Part shown: positions 7,595 to 14,137 of the stretch, one piece after another
How the letters are laid out: each line of letters begins with the position of its first letter
Numbering within the stretch: the first letter of the stretch is position 1
Source: Thermoanaerobaculia bacterium
GTDB taxonomy: Bacteria > Acidobacteriota > Thermoanaerobaculia > Gp7-AA8
Assembly (NCBI GenBank): GCA_023700825.1
Contig: JAMPYE010000032.1
Span: 1 to 16,086 of the forward strand
Direction of reading: 5' to 3'
DNA length: 16,086 nucleotides
Program-made: the position numbers and the translations under genes
Notes under the pieces: model-generated
Seen by the model: only the letters and a program-made list of their open reading frames with translations
What the model was told of the DNA's origin: nothing
Databases searched by the model: none

Positions 7595-7627
7595 AGTTAG
7601 GCCGAGTCGTGGCGGAGGCCGTCGCCA

Positions 7628-8941
7628 CTAGAGCGCCGCGAGCGAGCCGATCTGCGCGAGCGCGATCTCCGCCTGCTTCTGCCGCCGCACTTCCTTCTTC
7701 ATCCGGACCTTCCCGATCCGGTCCTCGATGAGCCCCCACGTCACGTTCGACGGCTGGTATCGCTCGGGCGACGACTCCGCCACGTGTCTCCCCAGCGCGC
7801 CGAGCGCGGTGTGGTACGGGAGCGGCGCGACGCTGCCGGTGCGCTCCATCTCGTCGACGTATCGCGCGACGAGAAGCCCCACGGCTGCCGACTCGATGTA
7901 GCCTTCGACGCCGGTGATCTGCCCCGCGAAGAAGAGGCGCGAGTCGTCCTTCAGGTGGAACGCGCTCGTCAGGTGGCGCGGGCCGTTGATGAAGGTGTTC
8001 CTGTGCATCGCGCCCCACCGCGCCACCGAACAGTTCTCGAGCCCCGGGATCATGCCGAGCAGGCGCTTCTGCTCTGGGATCTTCATCTTCGTCTGGAAGC
8101 CGACGATGTTGAAGTACTCGTCCGAGAGGTCTTCCTTCCGCAGCTGCACGACCGCGTAGGGTCGCTCGCCCGTCACCGGGTGATCGAGGCCGACGGGCTT
8201 CATCGGTCCGTAGCGCAGCGTGTCGTCGCCCCGCGCGGCCATCTCCTCGATCGGCAGGCAGCCCTCGAAATGCGCGGCGTTCTCGAAGTCGTGGAACGGG
8301 TAGACCTCCGCGGCGCGGAGCGCGTGGAGAAACGCCGTGTACTCGCTCTCGGTCATCGCGGCGTTGAGGTAGTCGCTGCCGTCGCCCTTGCCCCAGCGCG
8401 ATTTCCAGTAGAGCTTCGACATGTCGAGAGAGTCTGCGGCGAGGATCGGCGCGATCGCGTCGTAGAAATAGAGCCCGTCGTTGCCGAGCCGCCCTCCGAT
8501 CGCGTCGAACAGCGCGCCGCTCGTGAGCGGGCCGGTCGCGACGACGAGGTAGTCGGCGTCGCCCCGCTCGAGGCCGCGCACTTCCTCGCGTCGCAGCGCG
8601 ATGCGCGGCTCTCCTTCGATCGTGGCGGTCATCGCCGCTGAGAATCGCTCGCGGTCGACCGCGAACGCGTCGCCCGCCGGCACGCGCACCGTGGCGCCGA
8701 TGCGCATCACGAGCGAGCCCATCAGCTCCATCTCCCGCTTGAGCAGGCCGACGGCGTTCGTCTCCGAATCGGAGCGGAAGGAGTTCGAGCAGACGAGCTC
8801 GGCGAGCCCTCCCCCCGAGTGCGCGGGCGTCGGAACGTCGGGGCGCATCTCGACGAGCTCGACCTCGTGCCCGCGCCGCGCGAGACCGAAGGCACACTCG
8901 CAGCCCGCGAGGCCGCCGCCGATGATGCGGATCTTCGCCAT
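7628..8941 (-). CDS. trmFO: Folate/FAD-dependent tRNA m5U54 methyltransferase TrmFO
   Basis: 437 residues, the full family length. TrmFO uses methylenetetrahydrofolate and FAD to make 5-methyluridine at position 54 in the T loop of tRNAs. The N-terminal FAD-binding motif IIGGGLAGCECA is at 6-17, followed by the acidic strand end E-x-R in LVEMRP. The family's AELVCSNSFRSD block is at 47-58 with C51, and HFEGCLPIEEMA at 224-235 with C228, matching the two catalytic cysteines of characterised TrmFO. RYGPMKPVGL and FAGQITGVEGYIESAA are further family signatures. ATG 8941 starts at the FAD motif. It lies 8 bases after the DUF3467 stop, so the two are probably cotranscribed. The adjacent plus-strand and longer minus-strand frames over the same bases are not genes. 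Confidence 0.97.
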   Translation of the reverse strand: MAKIRIIGGGLAGCECAFGLARRGHEVELVEMRPDVPTPAHSGGGLAELVCSNSFRSDSETNAVGLLKREMELMGSLVMRIGATVRVPAGDAFAVDRERFSAAMTATIEGEPRIALRREEVRGLERGDADYLVVATGPLTSGALFDAIGGRLGNDGLYFYDAIAPILAADSLDMSKLYWKSRWGKGDGSDYLNAAMTESEYTAFLHALRAAEVYPFHDFENAAHFEGCLPIEEMAARGDDTLRYGPMKPVGLDHPVTGERPYAVVQLRKEDLSDEYFNIVGFQTKMKIPEQKRLLGMIPGLENCSVARWGAMHRNTFINGPRHLTSAFHLKDDSRLFFAGQITGVEGYIESAAVGLLVARYVDEMERTGSVAPLPYHTALGALGRHVAESSPERYQPSNVTWGLIEDRIGKVRMKKEVRRQKQAEIALAQIGSLAAL

Positions 8942-8949
8942 CGGGTCTT

Positions 8950-9246
8950 CTAGTTCGACGGCTCGTCGCTGACGGCCGGGAACGAGGGCGAGAGGTCGAT
9001 CCGGATCTCGCCGAACTTCTGCTCGTAGAGGCCGAGGTTGTGCGCCATCGCCTGGAGAAACTGCTTGGCGTGGAGCGGCGAGAGGATGAGCCGCGTCGTG
9101 ATCTTCACGTCGGGACGCCCCGGCACCACGCGTCCCAGGTCGACGACGAACTCGCCGGGCGAGTGAATGATGTTCGCGAAGTTGACGTAGGAGCCCTGGG
9201 CGGTTTCCTCGTCGAGGACGATGCGCAACTGCTGCTGTTCGGACAC
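8950..9246 (-). CDS. DUF3467 family protein
   Basis: 98 residues. The order GSYVNFANIIHSPGEFVVDLGRVVPG...TRLILSPLHAKQFLQAMAHNLGLYEQKFGEI is the DUF3467 pattern, a small beta-rich cytoplasmic protein of unknown biochemical role found in many bacterial phyla. I prefer GTG 9246 because GAGGTG lies six bases upstream. The alternative GTG at 9255 adds three residues but overlaps that ribosome site. It ends 8 bases before trmFO on the same strand, so cotranslation is likely. Any functional link to tRNA methylation is unproven. Confidence 0.9.
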   Translation of the reverse strand: MSEQQQLRIVLDEETAQGSYVNFANIIHSPGEFVVDLGRVVPGRPDVKITTRLILSPLHAKQFLQAMAHNLGLYEQKFGEIRIDLSPSFPAVSDEPSN

Positions 9247-9321
9247 GGAGGTCACCTCGTTCGCTTGATTCTCGACTGCGAAGACACCCTACGCAGCGAG
9301 GAGCGGCGGAATTCCGATGCA

Positions 9322-9342
9322 GGCAGGGCGCCTCGCCTTGCC
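9322..9342. repeat. Intergenic hairpin, 9-bp stem with one G-T pair
   Basis: GGCAGGGCG and CGCCTTGCC flank CCT. It lies in the 155-base gap between the hypothetical gene ending at 9402 and the DUF3467 gene start at 9246, and may be a weak terminator or another dispersed palindrome. Confidence 0.4.
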
Positions 9343-9401
9343 CGCCCCTGACGGACTCGACGAGCCGCGACACGCGACACGCGCAGAAGGCCTTCGCCTC
9401 G

Positions 9402-9863
9402 TCAGCGCTCTCCCAGGCCGATGGTCCACTCCGCGTCGTCGTGAAATGCGACGACGAGGAGACCGAGACCATGGCGATCGACGACGTCGAGCAGCGCGGC
9501 AGCCTGCGGCGCGAGCCCGCCGAGGCGTTCCGCGGCCGTTGCGAGGGGAGGGGAGCCGTCGTGGAGGATCCACGCGCCCTGGCCGAGAACGATCTGCAGC
9601 GCCGGCAGGGAAAGGCCGTCACGGAGACGGAAGGCGAGACCGCCGAGCGGTTCGAGCAGGCGAAGGCTGTCGTTTCCCGGATCCTCGGCGAGCTCCACGG
9701 TCATCGGCCGTGCGAGCCCGACGATCGCCGCGAGAAGGTCGCCCTTTTCCCGGTCGCGCGGATTGAAGGCTCCCGACGTGAGCCGCCATGCCCGCGACGG
9801 CACGAGAGGCTGCACGACGCGGCGCAACTCGAAGTCGAGGAGCAGTTGAGCGGGAGTCATCAT
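9402..9863 (-). CDS. Hypothetical protein
   Basis: 153 residues from ATG 9863, with a second ATG immediately following at 9860. No family is recognised. The composition is normal for a soluble protein, rich in Leu and Ala with hydrophobic strands (AAIVGLARPMTVEL, GLGLLVVAFHDDAEWTIGLG) and without the Arg-rich bias of the overlapping frames on the other strand, which favours it as the real gene. The open frame continues upstream to 9998, but that part translates the palindromic repeat at 9918-9946 and is unlikely to be coding. No Shine-Dalgarno is visible. It is divergent from the DUF1028 gene (146 bases apart) and upstream of DUF3467-trmFO on the same strand. Confidence 0.6.
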   Translation of the reverse strand: MMTPAQLLLDFELRRVVQPLVPSRAWRLTSGAFNPRDREKGDLLAAIVGLARPMTVELAEDPGNDSLRLLEPLGGLAFRLRDGLSLPALQIVLGQGAWILHDGSPPLATAAERLGGLAPQAAALLDVVDRHGLGLLVVAFHDDAEWTIGLGER

Positions 9864-9917
9864 TGCGACGGGACAACAGCGCGGGCGCCACGCGTCGTTC
9901 CCGCAGCCGGACGGAAT

Positions 9918-9946
9918 GTGGACGCAGGCAGGAGTGCCTGCGCCAC
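9918..9946. repeat. REP-like palindrome
   Basis: GTGG-A-CGCAGGCA (9918-9930) and TGCCTGCG-CCAC (9935-9946) pair over 12 positions with one bulged A and a GGAG loop. It lies between two divergent gene starts, with no T tract, which suits a dispersed extragenic palindrome better than a terminator. Confidence 0.6.
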
Positions 9947-9968
9947 ACCAGGCGTCCGTTCCGGCGCG

Positions 9969-9974
9969 TAGAAT
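9969..9974 (+). promoter_or_regulatory. Candidate -10 element of the DUF1028 gene
   Basis: TAGAAT lies 36 bases upstream of GTG 10010, leaving room for a short leader that includes the AGGAG ribosome site. No recognisable -35 is seen at the proper distance. Confidence 0.35.
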
Positions 9975-10009
9975 GAACTTCCCGAACCAATGTGCCACAG
10001 GAGTCGAAC

Positions 10010-10957
10010 GTGACAGCTCTTGCTCTCATCCTCGCCGTACTCGCCACCCTGACCTTCACGACGGGCGCCGCCGCCCAGCCGAATGTCGCGACCTTCTCGA
10101 TCGTCGCCGCTGATCCTCAGACGGGAGAAGTCGGCATCGCGGTCGCCTCGCGATTCTTCGCGGTCGGCAGCGTCGTGCCCTATGGCAAGGCGGGGGTCGG
10201 CGCCGTGGCGACGCAGGCCTCGGCCGACACGACCTTCGGGCCGCGCGGGCTCGAGCTTCTCGCGCGCGGCGCACTCCCGGAAGAGATCGCGACCGTGCTG
10301 CTCCGCGGTGACGGCAACGCGGATCGCCGCCAGTTCGGCATCGTGGCGAGCGACGGTCGGTCGGTCAGCTATACCGGAAGGAACTGCGGACCCTGGGCCG
10401 GCGGGCGGAGCGGCCCGAGCTACGCCGTGCAGGGGAACATTCTCGCGGGCGAGCCCGTCGTCGTCGCGATGGAGGCGACCTTCCTCGCGACGAAGGGAAC
10501 GCTCGCCGACCGTATCTACGCTGCGCTCCTCGCCGGCGACGCGAAAGGGGGCGACTCGCGCGGAAAGCAGTCGGCATCGCTCCAGATCTGGAAGGCGAAG
10601 GCAGGCTACGGCGGAGGCGACGACCGCGCCATCGACATCCGCGTCGACGACCACCCGGAGCCCTTCAAGGAGCTCGGCAGACTTCTCGACTACGCGCAGA
10701 TGAACTACGCGTGGAACCAGGCGTGGACTCTCTTCATGGAGAAGAAGCCGAGAGAGGCGCTGCCGCACATGGAGCGCGCCGTGCGCCTCGCGCCGGAGAA
10801 TGCCGAGGCGCATTACGACCTCGCCGTCATCCGGCTCGCCGCGGGCGACCGCGGCGGTGCACGCGAATCGCTCGACGAGGCACTGGCGCTCAACCCGAAG
10901 CTGAAGGCGCAGTCGGAGAAAGACCCCGACCTTGCGGACTTGAGAATCAAGCACTGA
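10010..10957 (+). CDS. Secreted DUF1028 (Ntn-hydrolase-like) protein with C-terminal TPR
   Basis: 315 residues. GTG 10010 has CAGGAG six bases upstream, and the hydrophobic signal sequence TALALILAVLATLTFTTGAAAQ begins directly after it, so the earlier GTG 9992 is rejected. After predicted cleavage near residue 22, the DUF1028 domain runs to about 220: TFSIVAADPQTGEVGIAVASRFFAVGSVVPYGKAGVGAVATQA is the family signature, with YAVQGNILAG and GGDSRGKQSASL later. The family adopts an Ntn-hydrolase-like fold, and its substrate is not established. Residues about 230-305 form TPR-like helices (ALPHMERAVRLAPENAEAHYDLAVIRLAAGD), suggesting a protein-interaction tail. Periplasmic or extracellular by the signal peptide. 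The kinase gene follows on the same strand after 142 bases, so a shared transcript is possible but not shown. Confidence 0.92.
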   Translation: MTALALILAVLATLTFTTGAAAQPNVATFSIVAADPQTGEVGIAVASRFFAVGSVVPYGKAGVGAVATQASADTTFGPRGLELLARGALPEEIATVLLRGDGNADRRQFGIVASDGRSVSYTGRNCGPWAGGRSGPSYAVQGNILAGEPVVVAMEATFLATKGTLADRIYAALLAGDAKGGDSRGKQSASLQIWKAKAGYGGGDDRAIDIRVDDHPEPFKELGRLLDYAQMNYAWNQAWTLFMEKKPREALPHMERAVRLAPENAEAHYDLAVIRLAAGDRGGARESLDEALALNPKLKAQSEKDPDLADLRIKH

Positions 10958-11059
10958 GAATTGAGAGATGGGCGGGGTACGGGCCTCCGCCGTCTCTGCC
11001 GGGTCGCGTGGATGCCTCGAGGCGGCATCGCCTGGACGTTTGAGCATCTCTCGATTCTC
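10956..11059. repeat. Widely spaced inverted repeat between the DUF1028 and kinase genes
   Basis: GAGAATTGAGAGATG (10956-10970) and CATCTCTCGATTCTC (11045-11059) are inverted copies at 14 of 15 positions, separated by 74 bases that contain the palindrome GCCTCGAGGC. The left arm overlaps the DUF1028 stop codon. It could fold as a long terminator or attenuator hairpin, or be a small dispersed element. Confidence 0.5.
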
Positions 11060-11099
11060 CAATTCTCAATTCCGATTTCACGCTATCCTTCCCTGATCC

Positions 11100-13766
11100 A
11101 TGTCAATCGAATCGGGCACGAGCCTCGCCCACTACGAGGTCACCTCGCCTCTCGGCAAGGGAGGGATGGGTGAGGTCTTCCGCGCGCGCGACACCAAGTT
11201 AGGCCGCGAAGTCGCGATCAAAATCCTCCCCGAGGAGTTCACGAAGGACGCGGAGCGCCTCGCGCGGTTCGATCGCGAGGCGAAGCTCCTCGCTTCGTTG
11301 AACCACCCGAACGTTGCCGCGATCCACGGCTTCGAGGATGTGTCGGGGCGGAAGTTCCTCGTCATGGAGCTCGCGCACGGAGAGACGCTGGCCGACCGGA
11401 TCCGTCGCGGGCCACTGCCTGTCGAGGAGGCGATCGCGATCGCAAAGCCGATTGCGCTGGCGCTGGAGGCCGCGCACGATCGCGGTATCATCCATCGGGA
11501 CCTCAAGCCCGCCAACGTGATGGTCGACGAGGACGGGCTCGTCAAGGTGCTCGACTTCGGCCTTGCGAAGGCGCTCGACGTCGACGAGGAGTCGACCGAC
11601 GTCACGAACTCTCCGACGATGGTCCGCGTGGCGTCGCACAGCGGCGTCATCCTCGGCACGGCGGCCTACATGAGCCCCGAGCAGGCGAAAGGCAAGCGCG
11701 TCGACCGGCGTGCCGACATCTGGGCCTACGGCGTCGTGCTCTACGAGATGCTGACGGGCGAGCGGATCTTCGGCGGCGAGACGGTGTCCGACTCGCTCGC
11801 TCGCGTGATCATGAGCGAGCCCGACTACTCGAAGCTGCCGGCCGGCACGCCGCCGCACGTCCGCACGCTGCTCGAGCGTTGCCTCGTGAAGGACCCGAAG
11901 CAGCGGCTGCAGGCGATCGGCGAGGCTCGCATCGCGCTCGAGAGCGGCGCATCGACGGCGGTCGCGACCACGCCGACCGCGATCGCCGGGACCGCCGCGA
12001 AGAAGCGGGGAGCGGCGGGTGCGCTGCCGTGGGTGATCGCGGCGCTGTTAGGCGTAGCGCTTGTCGCTGCGGTCCTCCTGCGAAAGCCGGAACCGAAGCT
12101 CGTGTGGAAGTCGACGATCTCCGCTCCCGAAGGGACCGTCGTCCAGCTCAACCCGGCGTTTCCGGGCGGTGTCGCGTTGTCCCCCGACGGGAGGAGAATC
12201 GCCTTTTCGGCGCTGGACGCCAGCGGGAAGACCCAGTTGTACGTGCGCGATCTCGACCAGGGGGCGGCGCGTCCGCTGGCCGGCACGGACCGGGCGCAGT
12301 ATCCGTTCTTCTCTCCCGACTCGCGCTGGGTCGCATTCTTCACGCAGGCCGATCGCACGCTCAAGAAGATCGACACGACGGGAGGCCCGCCCGTCACGCT
12401 CTGCACCGTGCAGGACGGCAAGGGAGGAAGCTGGGGAGCCGACGATGTGATCATCTTCGCCCCGGCTGCCTCCACGACGTTGATGCGTGTCGCGGCCACC
12501 GGTGGCGAGCCGGTGGAAATCACGAAGTTCGGCAAATCCGAGGATTCGCACCGGCAGCCTCGATTCCTCCCCGATGGGAGGAGATTCCTCTACTTCGCTC
12601 GAAACACCGACCCCAAGGAGAGCGCCGTCCGCCTTGGATCACTCGACGGTGGCGAGTCGCCGATCCTGATGAAGGCCGCCTCACAGGCGGAGTTCGCGTC
12701 CGGCCGGCTCCTTTACGTCCGCGAACAGGCGCTCATGGCGCAACCGTTCGACCTGAAAGCGGGAAAGACGACCGGCGAGGCGGTTCCGATCGCGGAGCGT
12801 GTCGCCGTCCTCCGCGGCGCGGCGCTCGGGCTCTTCTCTACCTCGCGGACCGGTGTCCTGACCTATCACACGGGCTCACTCGAGAGCGCGATCACGCTGG
12901 AGGTGCGCGACCGGACGGGGAAGGTCGAGTCGAACCTTGGCGACGTCGCGTCCTACAGGCACGTCGCGATCTCGCCCGATGGGCGCACCGCGTCGGTATC
13001 GATCGTCGACCCGACGAGCGGAACCCGCGATCTCTGGATCTACGACGTCGGGCGCGGCGTCCGTACTCGCTTCACGTTCGACCCGGCGGAGGACGCGTTT
13101 CCGGTTTTCTCGCGCGACGGAAAGTGGCTTTACTTCGCGTCGAATCGCGGAGGAGTCTACGACATCTACAAGAAGGCTCTCGGAGGGTCGGGTCAGGACG
13201 AACTGGTCTTCAAGTCGGACGTGGACAAGACTCCCTCGGATACCTCTCCTGACGGCAGGCAGCTCGTCTTCGATCAGCAGGGTCCGAAAGGGCTCGACAT
13301 CTTCGTGATCGCGCTCGAGGCGAATGCCAAGCCGCGGCCGTTCCGCTCGACCGAGTTCAACGAGGTCTGGGGTCGGATCTCTCCCGACGGACGATGGCTG
13401 ACCTACTGCTCGATCGAGTCGGGGGAGTGGCACGTCTATCTCACCACCTTCCCTGACGCGGGCCGTCTCTGGCAGGTATCGACCGAGCCTGCGGTCTATC
13501 CGCAGTGGCGCGCGGACGGCAGGGAAATCTACTGCGAGCTCATCTCGGGGGGCCTGAGCGCAGTCGCGATCCGCGTGGAAGGCGAGTCGGTGGCGATCGA
13601 AAAACCCGAGAAGCTCTTCGACATGCGAACTCCCGCGCCCGGAGGCCCCTACGTTGCGGCGTATGCTGCCGGCCAGCGTTTCGTCATCGTGCCGGAAGAC
13701 CAGGGCAAGACCGACGCGCTCGTGAATCTCGTCGTGAACTGGCCCGAGGAGCTCGAGAAGAAGTAA
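11100..13766 (+). CDS. Receptor-type Ser/Thr protein kinase with TolB/PD40-like beta-propeller
   Basis: 888 residues. The N-terminal kinase domain (about 12-280) is complete: glycine loop LGKGGMGEVF at 18-27, VAIK lysine K41, alpha-C E60, HRDLKPANV with D134 and N139, DFG at 152-154, GTAAYMSPEQ at 186-195 and DIWAYGVVLYEML. It should therefore be active and phosphorylate Ser/Thr. A Lys-bounded membrane helix (about 308-327) follows. The remaining 560 residues are repeats of the SPDGRRIAF / SRDGKWLYFASN / SPDGRWLTY type, a WD40-like PD40 propeller predicted outside the membrane. This layout is common in Acidobacteriota and some neighbouring phyla. ATG 11100 has no Shine-Dalgarno, and a TATCCT at 11084-11089 could make a leaderless transcript. 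Sensed ligand and targets are unknown. Confidence 0.95.
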   Translation: MSIESGTSLAHYEVTSPLGKGGMGEVFRARDTKLGREVAIKILPEEFTKDAERLARFDREAKLLASLNHPNVAAIHGFEDVSGRKFLVMELAHGETLADRIRRGPLPVEEAIAIAKPIALALEAAHDRGIIHRDLKPANVMVDEDGLVKVLDFGLAKALDVDEESTDVTNSPTMVRVASHSGVILGTAAYMSPEQAKGKRVDRRADIWAYGVVLYEMLTGERIFGGETVSDSLARVIMSEPDYSKLPAGTPPHVRTLLERCLVKDPKQRLQAIGEARIALESGASTAVATTPTAIAGTAAKKRGAAGALPWVIAALLGVALVAAVLLRKPEPKLVWKSTISAPEGTVVQLNPAFPGGVALSPDGRRIAFSALDASGKTQLYVRDLDQGAARPLAGTDRAQYPFFSPDSRWVAFFTQADRTLKKIDTTGGPPVTLCTVQDGKGGSWGADDVIIFAPAASTTLMRVAATGGEPVEITKFGKSEDSHRQPRFLPDGRRFLYFARNTDPKESAVRLGSLDGGESPILMKAASQAEFASGRLLYVREQALMAQPFDLKAGKTTGEAVPIAERVAVLRGAALGLFSTSRTGVLTYHTGSLESAITLEVRDRTGKVESNLGDVASYRHVAISPDGRTASVSIVDPTSGTRDLWIYDVGRGVRTRFTFDPAEDAFPVFSRDGKWLYFASNRGGVYDIYKKALGGSGQDELVFKSDVDKTPSDTSPDGRQLVFDQQGPKGLDIFVIALEANAKPRPFRSTEFNEVWGRISPDGRWLTYCSIESGEWHVYLTTFPDAGRLWQVSTEPAVYPQWRADGREIYCELISGGLSAVAIRVEGESVAIEKPEKLFDMRTPAPGGPYVAAYAAGQRFVIVPEDQGKTDALVNLVVNWPEELEKK

Positions 13767-13810
13767 GAGGTTCTCCCCAGCTCGGAAGCTCAGGTCCTTC
13801 CCACTCCGAA

Positions 13811-13824
13811 GGCGGAGCTCCGCC
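13811..13824. repeat. Perfect 14-bp palindrome downstream of the kinase gene
   Basis: GGCGGAGCTCCGCC lies 44 bases past the kinase stop. As RNA it would form a 5-bp stem with an AGCT loop, without a T tract. It may contribute to termination, weakly. Confidence 0.35.
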
Positions 13825-13879
13825 CGCGAACGGATCACGAGGGATTCAAGAAACGGGAAGGCGCGGGAGGAAGGAAAAC

Positions 13880-13924
13880 TGGTCGGGCAGGGGAGATTCG
13901 AACTCCCGACCACCTGAACCCCAT
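13880..13924 (-). pseudogene. 3' fragment of tRNA-Pro(GGG), probable attachment site of an integrated element
   Basis: Reading the minus strand: anticodon loop ATGGGGT (anticodon GGG at 13922-13920), 3' anticodon strand TCAGG, variable loop TGGTC, T arm GGGAG-TTCGAAT-CTCCC with perfect pairing, acceptor strand CTGCCCG, discriminator A and CCA (13882-13880). Upstream, where the 5' anticodon strand CCTGA is expected, there is only a run of A, and no D arm or 5' acceptor strand (CGGGCAG) exists nearby. The break falls exactly at the anticodon loop, the usual crossover region for tyrosine recombinases using tRNA genes. The polarity places the integrated DNA to the right of the fragment. Confidence 0.8.
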
Positions 13925-14036
13925 TTTTTTGCATCGCGAGACATCTCGAGATCCCTCCTCGTGTGGTACCGATTTCCTAGGGAAAACGCAGGAGCGCCAG
14001 GCAGTATTCGCGCGGACGAGAGGGTTTTCGCGTGCA

Positions 14037-14058
14037 ACTAGGCGCGCACTAGGCGCGA
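14037..14058. repeat. Two tandem 11-bp repeats upstream of the island promoter
   Basis: ACTAGGCGCGC (14037-14047) is followed directly by ACTAGGCGCGA (14048-14058), matching at 10 of 11 positions. The pair is about one turn of helix per unit and ends 20 bases before the -35, a position suited to an activator or to recombination directionality factors. Confidence 0.5.
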
Positions 14059-14078
14059 GGCCGCGCGAAGGCAAGTAC

Positions 14079-14106
14079 TTGACAGATACGCGTAACGGCG
14101 TACGGT
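14079..14106 (+). promoter_or_regulatory. Sigma-70-type promoter of the first island gene
   Basis: TTGACA (14079-14084), a 16-base spacer and TACGGT (14101-14106) lie 31 bases before ATG 14138. The predicted transcription start near 14113 excludes the earlier in-frame GTG 14105 as the translation start. Confidence 0.65.
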
Positions 14107-14137
14107 GCGGGACCCTCAACCTTCTCCCCACCGCCCG

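Larger units (their letters stand above)
13767..14137. other. Intergenic region spanning the chromosome/island junction
   Basis: This 371-base gene-free stretch holds, from left to right, the palindrome at 13811-13824, the tRNA-Pro 3' fragment at 13880-13924, a T7 run (13924-13930), the palindrome ATCTCGAGAT, a pair of 11-bp tandem repeats (14037-14058) and the promoter at 14079-14106. Short open frames in it are antisense translations of the tRNA fragment and are not genes. Confidence 0.7.

Noticed and set aside
7555..7602. Integron attC site ending in GTTAGGC
   Set aside because: The 3' core fits GTTRRRY, but the partner TTCTAAC fails the first RYYYAAC position and the interior does not form the L''/L' inverted arms. 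The TIR plus direct-repeat structure explains the segment better.
7557..9622. Long minus-strand frames overlapping or extending trmFO
   Set aside because: One is out of frame and Arg-rich; the other is the trmFO frame extended upstream across the DUF3467 gene, where no homology exists.
9317..9971. Plus-strand frames at 9317-9766 and 9441-9971
   Set aside because: Arg/Glu-rich composition, and antisense to the better-looking minus-strand frame 9402-9863.
11879..13252. Plus-strand 457-codon frame inside the kinase gene
   Set aside because: Arg-rich composition in an alternate frame of the kinase/propeller gene.
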